64,000 nucleotides of DNA from Lederbergia citri. GTDB taxonomy: Bacteria; Bacillota; Bacilli; Bacillales; Bacillaceae_C. Positions 1 through 8,239 of this stretch are shown here, piece by piece (within the stretch, counting starts at the first letter, position 1; every line of letters starts with the position of its first letter). The stretch spans positions 1,221,280-1,285,279 of the forward strand of contig NZ_JAGYPG010000002.1 of assembly GCF_018343625.1 (NCBI RefSeq). The letters are read 5' to 3'. The notes under the pieces were generated by a model. That model did not search any database, was not told where the DNA came from, and saw only the letters and a list, made by a program, of their open reading frames with translations. The translations under genes and the position numbers were made by a program.

Positions 1-642
1 GGAAACAGACATGTCGCTCGCTTGAATCATTTGCTTTACTGAATCTTCTGTAAGACCAAGTTCAGCCATTTTTTCTTTATTATAAACAAGCTCTACATCT
101 TCTATATGCTGCCCTGTTACTGTAGCAGACGCTACGCCTTCAATTTTCTGTAGTTTAGGCAGTAAAATATCTTCTACCGTAGAAGTTAATTCTACAATGT
201 CTTCTTTTTCACTACTTACACTAAGTGCCACGACTGGCATCATATTCATATTAATAGACGTAATGGTCGGCTTTTGCGTATCCTCTGGTAAAGTCATTGC
301 ATCTAATGCAGATTGCAATGCACGCTTTGCCTCATCCATATCGATGCCATATTCATATTCCACTTGAATACTTGACATGTTAGAATATGAATTAGAATAA
401 ACGGCTTTAACATCTTCCAGGTTTTCAGCCGCTTTCTCTAATGGCATGGACACATCTTTCATGACTTGTTCAGGAGTTGCTCCAGGATATACTCCCGTTA
501 CCATTAAATATGGAATCGTTATATCTGGAATCGTCTCCGTTTTCATTCGAGTACCTGCATAAATTCCAGATACGGTAATAATGATTGTAAGAAGCCAAAC
601 GGCTAATTTATTTTTCAGAACAAAATTAACTAGACCTTTCAC
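1..642 (-). CDS. swrC: RND-family efflux transporter, SwrC/AcrB type (N-terminal part, cut by window edge)
   Basis: Only the first 214 codons are present; the gene runs off the left edge. The protein opens with a short cytoplasmic stretch and one membrane helix (about residues 11-28), then the periplasm-facing porter segment with the RND signature region TIPDITIP followed by VYPGATPEQV. This matches proton-driven multidrug efflux pumps of the AcrB/SwrC (YerP) group, which in Bacillus subtilis export surfactin and other amphiphiles. The GTG start at 642 is chosen because an in-frame TAG lies nine bases upstream and a G-rich Shine-Dalgarno precedes it. It is divergent from the TetR gene at 781, the arrangement of swrC and yerO in B. 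subtilis. Family assignment is firm; orthology to swrC is inferred from context. Confidence 0.85.
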   Translation of the reverse strand, partial: MKGLVNFVLKNKLAVWLLTIIITVSGIYAGTRMKTETIPDITIPYLMVTGVYPGATPEQVMKDVSMPLEKAAENLEDVKAVYSNSYSNMSSIQVEYEYGIDMDEAKRALQSALDAMTLPEDTQKPTITSINMNMMPVVALSVSSEKEDIVELTSTVEDILLPKLQKIEGVASATVTGQHIEDVELVYNKEKMAELGLTEDSVKQMIQASDMSVS

Positions 643-726
643 AGCTGCTCTCTACCCCCAATTTTCTATTTCTAAATGTTTGTTTTCCTACACAAAATTG
701 ACTTTCATAACCTATTCACTTATAGT

Positions 727-744
727 AATGACTAATCAGTCATT
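727..744. promoter_or_regulatory. Palindromic operator between the RND pump and its TetR regulator
   Basis: An 18-bp inverted repeat (AATGACTAATCAGTCATT) lies in the 138-bp divergent spacer, with one mismatched pair next to the centre. Its size, symmetry and place between the two start codons fit a TetR-family operator that could repress both genes. The binding protein is inferred to be the product of 781-1617. Confidence 0.6.
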
Positions 745-780
745 TGTCAACGTTGAACTATTGAGAGCGGGGAAAATATC

Positions 781-1617
781 GTGATTAAAAAACAATTGAT
801 TATGGAAAAAGCATTGGAACTGTTTGCAAAACAAGGATTTGAAGCAACATCCGTTCAACAAATCACGGATCATTGCGGCATATCTAAAGGTGCTTTTTAT
901 CTATCATTTAAATCGAAGGACGAATTGATTTTAACATTAATTGATCATTTTATGATGGAAATCACATCTGACATTGACTACATAGTCAAAAATTCAAAAA
1001 ATGATCGTTTATTGTATGATTTTTACAATGCCACGTATCGTTATTTTTATAAACATTTGGATTTCGCAAAAATATTTATCAAGGAACAGACGCAAACATT
1101 CAATAAAGAATTCATTCTAAAAATGCGCCATTATGATAAGTTGCACGAAAAAACCATATTAACTATGATTGAACGTTTATATGGTGAGGTAGTAAAACAT
1201 ACAAAATATGATTTAATTTATTGCATAAAAGCTTTCATGAAAATGTATGGAGAACTTTTCTTATCCAAACACGTTACCGTCGATTTCGACTTGCTTGCCG
1301 AAACGCTTGTTGAAAAGACGAATATTTTAGCTAATCATATGAAAATTTCTTTCGTTTCAGAAGATTATAGGAAACTGAATGAATACGAGATTAATGAGCA
1401 GGTAACGAAAGAACAGATGATTGAAATGATTGATCGAAAAATCGAAGAAATGGAAGAATCTATTGAAAAAGAATCATTAATATTACTTAAAGAGCAGCTT
1501 ATTGAACCAACTTTAAGTCCTGCTATTGTAAAAGGTTTATTTGAAAATATACGAAATCATCCTCATTGCAAATGGATTGCTTATTTGCTGCGAGATTATT
1601 ATAAATCGATGGTTTGA
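781..1617 (+). CDS. TetR/AcrR-family regulator, YerO-like
   Basis: A 278-residue protein with the TetR helix-turn-helix at the N terminus (about residues 5-50, core GISKGAFYLSFKSKDEL). The rest is an all-helical ligand and dimer domain, longer than the usual 190-200 residues and comparable to YerO of Bacillus subtilis. The last 80 residues are rich in E and K and probably helical. The GTG start follows a GGGG Shine-Dalgarno by eight bases. The gene is divergent from the RND pump and a palindrome lies between them, so it most likely represses the pump. Its stop lies 14 bases before the preferred pgeF start, so the two may be co-transcribed. The inducer is unknown. Confidence 0.87.
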   Translation: MIKKQLIMEKALELFAKQGFEATSVQQITDHCGISKGAFYLSFKSKDELILTLIDHFMMEITSDIDYIVKNSKNDRLLYDFYNATYRYFYKHLDFAKIFIKEQTQTFNKEFILKMRHYDKLHEKTILTMIERLYGEVVKHTKYDLIYCIKAFMKMYGELFLSKHVTVDFDLLAETLVEKTNILANHMKISFVSEDYRKLNEYEINEQVTKEQMIEMIDRKIEEMEESIEKESLILLKEQLIEPTLSPAIVKGLFENIRNHPHCKWIAYLLRDYYKSMV

Positions 1618-1631
1618 ATGGTGGTGACCAT

Positions 1632-2396
1632 ATGAAAACAAAGCTATATATAAACAATAAAAAGATGGTAGCTGGTATGACTTTGAAGGATGAAGTGGAA
1701 TTTGAAAGCAATAACATGGCCCTTCACGCATGCGATAACCTTGAACAAGTATTGGAAAATCGCAAAAAGTTGGCTGCTAGTTTGAATTGTGGGCTAGATG
1801 ACTTTGTGTGTGCAAAGCAAACCCATAGCGCGAATTTTCATCGAGTAGAGCTTATGGACAAAGGAAGAGGATCCAACCAAATGGAAACCGCTATTCCTAA
1901 CACGGACGCCTTATACACATACGAGTCGAATCTATTGTTATGCAGCTTTAATGCTGACTGCGTCCCGGTGATTTTTTATCACGAAGGAACAGGTATTGTT
2001 GGTGTCATTCATTCTGGATGGCAGGGTTCTGTTAAAGAAATTACGTTAAAGCTTTTTAAGCATTTAATTCAAGAGGAAAATTGTGATCCTAGTGATTTTC
2101 ATGTTCAAATTTGCCCTGCACTAAGTCAGGAAAAATTTGAAGTCGACGAGGATGTATATATAAAATTTAAAGATCTTGGTTATGCGGATGATTTTATCTA
2201 TTATAATGAACAGACAAACAAATATCATATTGATAATCAGTTAACGGTGAAAAAACAATGTATGCTGGCGGGCGTTCCGGAAAAGCAGATTGCCATTGAC
2301 AGAACGTGTACGTATGTAAGTGAACATGGTTTCTCTTATCGTCAAGACAAAAAATGCGGAAGACATCTTTGCTTTATTATGAAAAAAGGCGACTAA
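1632..2396 (+). CDS. pgeF: Peptidoglycan editing factor PgeF (multicopper polyphenol oxidase/laccase-like, YfiH family)
   Basis: About 254 residues, the usual length for the PgeF/YfiH/LACC1 family. The conserved metal-site blocks are visible: KQTHSANFHRV, FNADCVPVIFYHEG and GVIHSGWQGS, with the His and Cys residues expected in the active site, then CPALSQEKFEV. Family members are cytoplasmic; E. coli PgeF corrects L-Ser misincorporation into peptidoglycan precursors, and homologues act on purine nucleosides. The ATG at 1632 is preferred because GGTGGTGA sits at the right distance; an in-frame TTG at 1614 would overlap the regulator stop. It probably shares a transcript with the TetR gene. Confidence 0.85.
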   Translation: MKTKLYINNKKMVAGMTLKDEVEFESNNMALHACDNLEQVLENRKKLAASLNCGLDDFVCAKQTHSANFHRVELMDKGRGSNQMETAIPNTDALYTYESNLLLCSFNADCVPVIFYHEGTGIVGVIHSGWQGSVKEITLKLFKHLIQEENCDPSDFHVQICPALSQEKFEVDEDVYIKFKDLGYADDFIYYNEQTNKYHIDNQLTVKKQCMLAGVPEKQIAIDRTCTYVSEHGFSYRQDKKCGRHLCFIMKKGD

Positions 2397-2480
2397 TTGT
2401 ATTTTTAACGGGTTCGTTTAGTAGTACGAAATTTGCAAAGAAAATCTTATTTTCACATTAAAGCTATCACTCAATTAACA

Positions 2481-2518
2481 TACAAATTCTCGGAGCTTTT
2501 ATGCTCCGAGCATTTGTA
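2481..2518. terminator. Hairpin between convergent pgeF and cupin genes
   Basis: A long inverted repeat: TACAAAT pairs with ATTTGTA and CTCGGAGC with GCTCCGAG around a short T-rich loop. It sits where transcription from pgeF and the minus-strand cupin gene would meet. No strong T-run follows on either strand, so it may be a weak bidirectional terminator or only a transcript-end stabiliser. Confidence 0.5.
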
Positions 2519-2557
2519 CCTCATAGTTTTTCAATAAAATTCGTATGCTACATAATA

Positions 2558-3022
2558 TTATATTTCTATACCATATTTGGCTGCAATCATAGTCAAGTTT
2601 TGAATTTCTTCAGGGCTAGGCGGACCACTTGGAGCAGGAGGCAATTGTTCAGGAACAGGAACACTTAACTCATTAATAAACTGTTCAAATCCTGAGGGAT
2701 AAACAGTTAGTAAAACTTTTGCTTTTTCCGTGTTAACTTTAAAGGTATGTTTTAACCCTTTAGGTGCATAAACATACGTTCCAGGAGTGGCATGAATAAC
2801 AGTATCGTCAACATAGTATGTAATTTCACCTTCAAGAACACAAAAAGTTTCATCTTCTCTCGTATGAGTGTGTGGGGGTGGTTCAAACCCTCGTCTTTCC
2901 TCAGTTAAAATAGTCGCATACCGGCCATTTGTATCCTCTCCGCCAACTAAAACAGAAACTTTATTTCCTAAAAATAAAACGGTGTTACCCTCAGATGCTC
3001 GACGAAAAAATGGTATATCCAA
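2558..3022 (-). CDS. Cupin-domain protein (quercetin dioxygenase-like)
   Basis: A 154-residue protein built from one beta-barrel cupin. Cupin motif 1 reads PPHTHTREDETFCVLEGE, with the His-His-Glu metal ligands, and motif 2 reads ATPGTYVYAPKGLKHTF with the last His. The C-terminal 30 residues are Pro-rich (PEQLPPAPSGPPSPEE). Such single-domain cupins include dioxygenases and metal-binding proteins of unknown substrate, so the reaction cannot be named. The TTG start at 3022 is chosen for its strong GGGGAGG site eight bases upstream. It appears to be a single-gene unit. Confidence 0.8.
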   Translation of the reverse strand: MDIPFFRRASEGNTVLFLGNKVSVLVGGEDTNGRYATILTEERRGFEPPPHTHTREDETFCVLEGEITYYVDDTVIHATPGTYVYAPKGLKHTFKVNTEKAKVLLTVYPSGFEQFINELSVPVPEQLPPAPSGPPSPEEIQNLTMIAAKYGIEI

Positions 3023-3315
3023 TATTTCAACCTCCCCTGATTTTTACACACCTTGGAATAATAATATTCTGACAGGTAAGCTCTTATTCTACTGATTCTT
3101 TTAGAAATGAAAGAAGTGCATCTATTAAATGAGCCTGCCTGTTAATACTGGATCCAGTTATATGAAATCAATTAACATAGTTTTAAGAAATTAGTTCAAT
3201 AAACTTCTTAGCTAAATTGGAGTAAATAACGGCTGATTTATTGCTTATTGTCTGGAATACCGTTAATAAAACGAAATAGGATAGTCAGATTGATATGTAT
3301 TATAGACTTCGTTAA
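3023..3315. other. Intergenic stretch with no recognised feature
   Basis: AT-rich spacer upstream of the cupin gene and downstream of selO. I see no open frame with a ribosome binding site and no clear structured RNA; it should contain the cupin promoter. Confidence 0.5.
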
Positions 3316-3358
3316 ACAAAAATAATGCTGCCTTAAATGTATGGGCAGCATTATTTTT
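3316..3358 (-). terminator. Intrinsic terminator after selO
   Basis: AATAATGCTGCC pairs with GGCAGCATTATT around a ten-base loop and is flanked by A and T runs on both sides. It lies six bases past the stop of selO and could work in both directions. Confidence 0.85.
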
Positions 3359-3363
3359 ATAAA

Positions 3364-4827
3364 CTACGTTCCACAATAGGTTCGATACGGAGTCGGCGAC
3401 TCAGGCACAACAGTATACTCTTCTTGTTCGGAGGAATACTCATAAGGATTTGAAATGACCGCCAAAAGGCGCTCCATTACGCTATAGTCTCCATTCTCAA
3501 CGGCAGCATCCAAAGCCTCTTCCACTCGGTGATTCCGCGGAATTACCGAAGGATTACTATTCTTCATTAATTCTTTCGAAGCATCTTTTGATTCTGTCTG
3601 TCTTTCGAGTCTAGCAAGCCATTTTTCCTTCCACTGAGTAAATTCTCTGGATTCACATACATCCTCTTCCTCCTGAGTGTCAAACGTTAACGCTCGGAAG
3701 GTATTCGTATAATCAGCATGTTGATCCTTCATTATGTTAAGAAGGTCCTCGATTAATGCTTCGTCTTCTTTTTCTTCGTTAAAAATCCCAAGTTTCGCTC
3801 TCATTCCAGCGAACCAATGCGTATAATAATGCGTACTGAAATTTGATATCTTTTCCTGAGCTATTTCAATGGCCTTTTCCTGCTGCTCGTCTAAAAGCGG
3901 CAATAGCGTTTCTGCTAATCGAGAGAGATTCCATGCTCCAATATACGGCTGATTTCCGTAGGCGTAGCGACCTTGAATGTCAATGGAGCTAAATACAGTA
4001 GCGGGGTCAAACGTATCCATAAAAGCACACGGACCATAATCAATTGTCTCCCCGCTTATCGTCATATTGTCGGTGTTCATTACGCCATGAATAAATCCAA
4101 CGAGCTGCCATTTAGCAATAAGTTCCGCTTGGCGCTTGATCACTTCCTCAAGAAATGCAATATATCGATTTTCTTTAGAAGCAATATCCGGATAATGGCG
4201 CTCTATCGCATAGTCAGCTAATATTTGAAGCTCATCTACTGTTCCCCTTTGCGCTGCGTATTCAAATGTACCAACACGCAGATGACTAGCTGCCACCCGG
4301 GTCAGAATAGCGCCCGGAAGCTCAGTTTCTCGGATAATCAACTCTCCCGTTGTCACTACGGCTAAGCTCCGAGTGGTAGGAATACGAAGAGCATGCATCG
4401 CTTCGCTAATAATGTATTCACGCAGCATAGGTCCAAGCGCCGCCCTCCCATCGCCTCCGCGAGAATAGCGGGTTCTACCTGAGCCTTTTAGCTGGATATC
4501 AAACAGCTCTCCTTGTGGTGTAATCTGCTCTCCTAACAATACTGCTCGGCCATCTCCTAGCATTGTAAAATTCCCAAATTGATGTCCTGCATACGCTTGT
4601 GCAATTGGCGAAGCGCCTTCAGGAATTTTATTACCAGCAAACACCGCTACACCGTCTTCACTTTGCATTGCCTCGATGTTCAAACCGAGGGATTCGGCAA
4701 ACAAATGATTAAGGATAACTAACTTTGGTGAGCTTACAGGAGTTGGGTTCGTGCTTGTGAAAAACAAATTTGGCAGTCTCGAATAACTATTGTCTAAGTT
4801 CCATCCTGTTTCTATTCTTTTATCCAT
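3364..4827 (-). CDS. selO: Protein adenylyltransferase SelO (YdiU/UPF0061 family)
   Basis: A 487-residue pseudokinase-fold protein of the SelO family, which transfers AMP from ATP to Ser, Thr or Tyr of target proteins in redox stress. Visible family blocks: [38 protein letters not shown] (nucleotide loop), [16 protein letters not shown], and [20 protein letters not shown] with the catalytic and metal-binding Asn and Asp. The C terminus is TYCGT: a Cys at the third-last position, which holds selenocysteine in the vertebrate homologue. The ATG start follows a GGAGAA-like site. It appears monocistronic with its own terminator downstream. Confidence 0.93.
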   Translation of the reverse strand: MDKRIETGWNLDNSYSRLPNLFFTSTNPTPVSSPKLVILNHLFAESLGLNIEAMQSEDGVAVFAGNKIPEGASPIAQAYAGHQFGNFTMLGDGRAVLLGEQITPQGELFDIQLKGSGRTRYSRGGDGRAALGPMLREYIISEAMHALRIPTTRSLAVVTTGELIIRETELPGAILTRVAASHLRVGTFEYAAQRGTVDELQILADYAIERHYPDIASKENRYIAFLEEVIKRQAELIAKWQLVGFIHGVMNTDNMTISGETIDYGPCAFMDTFDPATVFSSIDIQGRYAYGNQPYIGAWNLSRLAETLLPLLDEQQEKAIEIAQEKISNFSTHYYTHWFAGMRAKLGIFNEEKEDEALIEDLLNIMKDQHADYTNTFRALTFDTQEEEDVCESREFTQWKEKWLARLERQTESKDASKELMKNSNPSVIPRNHRVEEALDAAVENGDYSVMERLLAVISNPYEYSSEQEEYTVVPESPTPYRTYCGT

Positions 4828-4863
4828 AGTTTCTCCTTTATTAAAATTAATGTTTTTAAACTA

Positions 4864-4980
4864 ACAAGAAAATTGCAAGGCGCCCGACAACCAAATGTTC
4901 TGAGACGACAAAAGTCTGTTCTTTTACTTTTAGCGTAGCTGGTTTTTGACCTCGAGCCGATGGCACCTGGAGCTAGACAA
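4864..4980. repeat. Dispersed GC-rich intergenic repeat, copy A
   Basis: About 117 bp that match a second copy at 19865-19990. Shared blocks are GCAAGGCGCC near the left end, CAAATGTTCTGA in the middle, and GACCTCGAGCCGATGG followed by CCTGGAGCTAGACA at the right end. The central part has diverged here and its hairpin is partly lost. No open reading frame is inside. It looks like a small non-coding dispersed repeat of the kind scattered through Bacillaceae genomes. Confidence 0.75.
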
Positions 4981-5118
4981 CGAGGATTTATTCAAAATAA
5001 AGATCATATAATATCTTATACTTTCCTACCGTATAAAAAACACTTTAAAGCCTTTTTAATGTCTACTTTTTATAACTTATTATACGCATTTCTTAATTTA
5101 AAGAATCAAGCGTTACAT

Positions 5119-5150
5119 AAAAAAAAATCGCCCTAAAACGGACGATTTTT
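5119..5150 (-). terminator. Intrinsic terminator downstream of the HD-GYP gene
   Basis: AAAAATCG pairs with CGATTTTT around a short inner stem, with a run of at least eight Us on the minus strand. It belongs to a set of three near-identical stems in this region (also 7112-7142 and 8157-8188), each behind a minus-strand gene. Confidence 0.75.
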
Positions 5151-5240
5151 AAAGAGTTGGTTGCATTTTTTCTATTTCTTCAATTGCTTTTACGATTTTT
5201 TTTATACTTATTTCGTTTACCTATCACGCTTTCAATAACT

Positions 5241-6143
5241 TTAGATTTTTCCTTCTTCTTTCAAAATCTCAATTAAAGTGTTTACTACCTTTTCATCATA
5301 ATGAGTATGGATCAGTCGTTTTAATTCTTCTACAGCAAAATGTAGGCTTAAAGCTTTCCGATATGAACGATCTTCTGTCATAGCATCAAATGTATCACTT
5401 ACAGCTATAATCCTTGCCTCTAGTAGAATGGCATTTCCTTTTAGCCCATGGGGATACCCGCTGCCATTTAATCTTTCGTGGTGCTGCTCAATGATTTTAG
5501 ATATTTCGTTATAGTAGAGATCCTTAACCATCTCTGCTCCATCCTTTGGATGGCGTTTAACAATGGCAAATTCCTCATCTGTTAACTTGCCAGTTTTATT
5601 TAAAATCTCACCAGGAGTATTTATTTTTCCTATATCATGTAGAATGGATGCTATATATAAATTCTCTAAACTTTGTTTTGGGAGCATTAGTTTCTTCGCA
5701 ATTTTCACAGCGTATTCAGAAACTCTTTCACTATGTTTATATGTATACCGATCTTTTTTTTCTACCTCATCTACGACGTTTTTCAAACTTGTTATTTCGT
5801 CACTTAATTGATAAAAAGTTGGCTCAGTGATCACCCATAGATATTCCACATCTGTTAGTGTTGTAAAGTGAACCGGCTCTTTCAAGTTATGAGCAGTATA
5901 ATAGTCAAAAGGGCCAAGTTTTATTTTTTCACCATTCAAGTCACAGACCATTTCACCTCTTAAAATATAAAAAAACTCCATAACATTCGGATTGTCACTT
6001 GGATAAATATAAAACAAATTATTTTTTACAATCCTCTGAATCATAATTTCGGAACCATCACCACGAGCAAGTAAGCCAATATTAAAATACTCCAAATTAA
6101 CCTGTTCGATATGTTCTCCTTTTCTCCCTATAGTAAAAGCCAT
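5241..6143 (-). CDS. Cupin-HD-GYP domain protein, probable cyclic-di-GMP phosphodiesterase
   Basis: About 300 residues. The N-terminal third (about 35-110) reads as a cupin-like beta domain (FFYILRGEMVCDLNGEKIKL), giving a possible ligand-sensing input. A short linker leads to an HD-GYP domain with HDIGK, then HHERLNGSGYPHGLKG, which carries the diagnostic GYP, and DTFDAMTEDRSYRKA. HD-GYP enzymes hydrolyse c-di-GMP to GMP. No membrane segment is seen, so it is probably cytosolic. The ATG at 6143 follows AGAGGTGAGG; a GTG nine bases upstream is less likely. It is one of two c-di-GMP-related elements in the window, the other being the riboswitch near 26.6 kb. Activity and substrate are inferred. 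Confidence 0.88.
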   Translation of the reverse strand: MAFTIGRKGEHIEQVNLEYFNIGLLARGDGSEIMIQRIVKNNLFYIYPSDNPNVMEFFYILRGEMVCDLNGEKIKLGPFDYYTAHNLKEPVHFTTLTDVEYLWVITEPTFYQLSDEITSLKNVVDEVEKKDRYTYKHSERVSEYAVKIAKKLMLPKQSLENLYIASILHDIGKINTPGEILNKTGKLTDEEFAIVKRHPKDGAEMVKDLYYNEISKIIEQHHERLNGSGYPHGLKGNAILLEARIIAVSDTFDAMTEDRSYRKALSLHFAVEELKRLIHTHYDEKVVNTLIEILKEEGKI

Positions 6144-6171
6144 GTACCTCACCTCTGCCCTTGATACAAAG

Positions 6172-6201
6172 AAAGCGAGGCCTTCTGACAGACTCGCTTT
6201 T
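6172..6201 (-). terminator. Terminator after the coiled-coil protein gene
   Basis: AAAGCGAG pairs with CTCGCTTT around a 13-base loop, followed on the minus strand by a T-rich stretch. It lies between the coiled-coil gene and the start of the HD-GYP gene. Confidence 0.65.
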
Positions 6202-6223
6202 CCACACTTTATCTAATTCTCTA

Positions 6224-6913
6224 TCACATTTTTACAACACGCACAGGATCAATCCATTCCCACCGATCAGCAAACCGTACAAGCTGCCAACTACATTCTG
6301 CAATTACACCTTTTTTGGAAGCCTTAGCAATGGTATCAGCTGACATTTTAATTGTTTCGTTATAAATATCTTCAATTAACTTCTCAAGTTCTTTAGTATA
6401 TTTATCTGTTTTTTCTTTAGACTTTTCATCTTTTTTATCTAATTTTCCTTTTAATTTTTCTATTTTTCCCTCTAACTTTTTACTATCTTTTTCTCCAGAC
6501 ATTATTTGCCCTGAGATTGCATCTATTTCTTGTCGAATTTCAAACATTTTATTTGCAATTTTTGCTTCTTCTTTTGCTAACTTTGATTCAAGCTTTGATA
6601 GTTTCTCGTAATATTTCTCTTCTTTTTTAGCATCATTTTTAGCTTTACTTAAATCAGACTGTACTTTGCCTATTTCTTTGTTTAACTTAACAACTGTATC
6701 TCCTTCTTCTATTTTCCGAACTTCATAGAGATACTCTTCCTGTAACTGATCGGCCTTTTTTACTGCCTTTTCGATTTTTTCATCAATTTCTTTGTTTGTT
6801 TTTTCAATTAATTTGAGCGCTTCCATAATATCGTTTTCTTTCGCAGCAAAAACAGGCGATCCTATTGTAAAAGCCAATACCATTGAGAATAAAACCGAAA
6901 ATACTTTTTTCAT
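6224..6913 (-). CDS. Secreted coiled-coil protein of unknown function
   Basis: A 229-residue protein with a classical signal peptide (MKKVFSVLFSMVLAFTIG, cleavage likely after PVFA). The mature part is almost entirely Lys/Glu-rich heptad-like sequence from about residue 30 to 190, so a long coiled coil is expected, ending in a Trp-containing tail (CSWQLVRFADRWEWIDPVRV). I recognise no enzymatic domain. The ATG start has an AAGGGAGC site. It is probably a cell-wall or secreted structural protein; the function is unknown. Confidence 0.8.
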   Translation of the reverse strand: MKKVFSVLFSMVLAFTIGSPVFAAKENDIMEALKLIEKTNKEIDEKIEKAVKKADQLQEEYLYEVRKIEEGDTVVKLNKEIGKVQSDLSKAKNDAKKEEKYYEKLSKLESKLAKEEAKIANKMFEIRQEIDAISGQIMSGEKDSKKLEGKIEKLKGKLDKKDEKSKEKTDKYTKELEKLIEDIYNETIKMSADTIAKASKKGVIAECSWQLVRFADRWEWIDPVRVVKM

Positions 6914-7111
6914 CTTATTGCTCCCTTCTTTTTTATACTTAATTAAAAAAGATAGATTGAGGCTTTACAGTAAACAAAATTATGTATATTTCACCATTAT
7001 TTTCTATACACTATTATATCGGTACTTTTTACCTATATCAACATTAAAATTTAAATATTTAATATCCTCTTAATTTTCTAAACAAACGGAGTGGTTAGTC
7101 TATTACAAATA

Positions 7112-7142
7112 CAAAAAAATCGCCCACTAGTGGACGATTTTT
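7112..7142 (-). terminator. Terminator after the sugar isomerase-like gene
   Basis: AAAAATCG and CGATTTTT enclose the perfect palindrome CCACTAGTGG, with a seven-U tail on the minus strand. It lies five bases beyond the stop codon of 7148-8041. Confidence 0.85.
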
Positions 7143-7147
7143 GCAAT

Positions 7148-8041
7148 TTAACTATATTTCTTTAAAAGGTCGATTGTTTTTTGGACCCCTTCTCTTTGAT
7201 CTCCAGGACCTTCAAATTCTACAGAATAGTATCCGTCGTAGTTATGTTTTTTCGCGATTGCCATGCATTTTTCAAAATCAAATTGAACATGGCTTCCGTC
7301 TTCGTTGAATTCATATGTTTTTGCATGGACCAAGATAGGATTGTTAAAGATCATATCAATCGCTTCATAACGGATGTCCGGATCAAAATTTCCAAAGTCA
7401 GGGCATATTCTGAAATTCGGATGATTCACCATTTCAAAAAGCTTTATGATATTTTTTGGATCCGCCGACATGCCACCGTGGTTTTCTAAAACTAAAGCAA
7501 CACCTTTCGTCTCGGCATACTCAGCAAGTTCTCTATATGAATTCGCTGTTATAGAAAGGTCGAAAACGTCTTCTGGCTGCTGACCAGTATTAACCCTCGC
7601 ACCCTTACTTCCTAAGTAGGATGCAACATCAATCCATGATTTAATAACCTCTAGATCTGATTTGCGTTTTTCTTCATCCAAACCAGAAATATTACCATAG
7701 TCAATTGGCATATTAAGCACTTGGACCCCATGCTTTTCAAGAGCTGCCTTTACATCATCCAGGTTTTTCGGCTTGTTCAGGCTCACATTCTCCATAACTT
7801 CCATAAATCCGCCAATTGCTTGTTGAATTTTTTCAGGATCTTTATCAGGGTTACTAAATTGTTCAAGAGCAAATTTCATTTTTTCAGCGCTTTCAGAATC
7901 CAAGTCGCCCACCATCCAATGGACCATTTCAACAGCGTCCGCTCCAAATTCTTCTTTAACAACACGAACAAAATCCACCATTGTCATGCCTTTTTCGATA
8001 AATTCTTTATTCATACTCCAGCTTGATACACCAATTTTCAT
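7148..8041 (-). CDS. Sugar phosphate isomerase/epimerase family protein (xylose isomerase-like TIM barrel)
   Basis: A 297-residue TIM-barrel protein of the AP-endonuclease-2/xylose-isomerase superfamily. The metal-ligand segments are visible: GVALVLENHGGMSADPKNI (Glu and His), ICPDFGNFDP, LVHAKTYEF (His), and the terminal GYYSVEFEGPGD (Glu). This order fits inosose dehydratase or hydroxypyruvate isomerase-type enzymes, but the substrate cannot be read from the sequence. The ATG start follows AGGGGAGG. It is a single gene with its own terminator and no sugar-pathway neighbours. Confidence 0.82.
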   Translation of the reverse strand: MKIGVSSWSMNKEFIEKGMTMVDFVRVVKEEFGADAVEMVHWMVGDLDSESAEKMKFALEQFSNPDKDPEKIQQAIGGFMEVMENVSLNKPKNLDDVKAALEKHGVQVLNMPIDYGNISGLDEEKRKSDLEVIKSWIDVASYLGSKGARVNTGQQPEDVFDLSITANSYRELAEYAETKGVALVLENHGGMSADPKNIIKLFEMVNHPNFRICPDFGNFDPDIRYEAIDMIFNNPILVHAKTYEFNEDGSHVQFDFEKCMAIAKKHNYDGYYSVEFEGPGDQREGVQKTIDLLKKYS

Positions 8042-8156
8042 ACCGCCGTACCTCCCCTAATTATGTAGTTTCTATTCAGATTATATCAATTTTCCGATTA
8101 TTTTGTCATGTTTGACAACAGATTTCTCTTAAATCTATCTAGTTTAGCTACATTTC

Positions 8157-8188
8157 AAAAAATCGCCCTATTATTTAGGGGAATTTTT
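8157..8188 (-). terminator. Terminator after the TolB-like gene
   Basis: CCCTA pairs with TAGGG, extended outward by AAAAAT with ATTTTT after a short mismatch. It lies about 50 bases beyond the minus-strand TolB-like gene. Confidence 0.6.
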
Positions 8189-8239
8189 CATACATCTTAT
8201 ACTTATTCTTTGATGCAGAAGTCAACAGTTGCCGCATAA

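Noticed and set aside
1614..1631. TTG start for pgeF
   Set aside because: It overlaps the regulator stop and has no ribosome binding site; the ATG at 1632 has GGTGGTGA.
2481..2518. Strong intrinsic terminator for pgeF
   Set aside because: The stem is good but no U-run follows on the plus strand, so it is recorded only as a weak candidate.
5160..5236. Short minus-strand frame ending KAIEEIEKMQPTL after the HD-GYP stop
   Set aside because: It has no start codon and begins just after a stop; it could be a decayed 3' extension but is too short to support.
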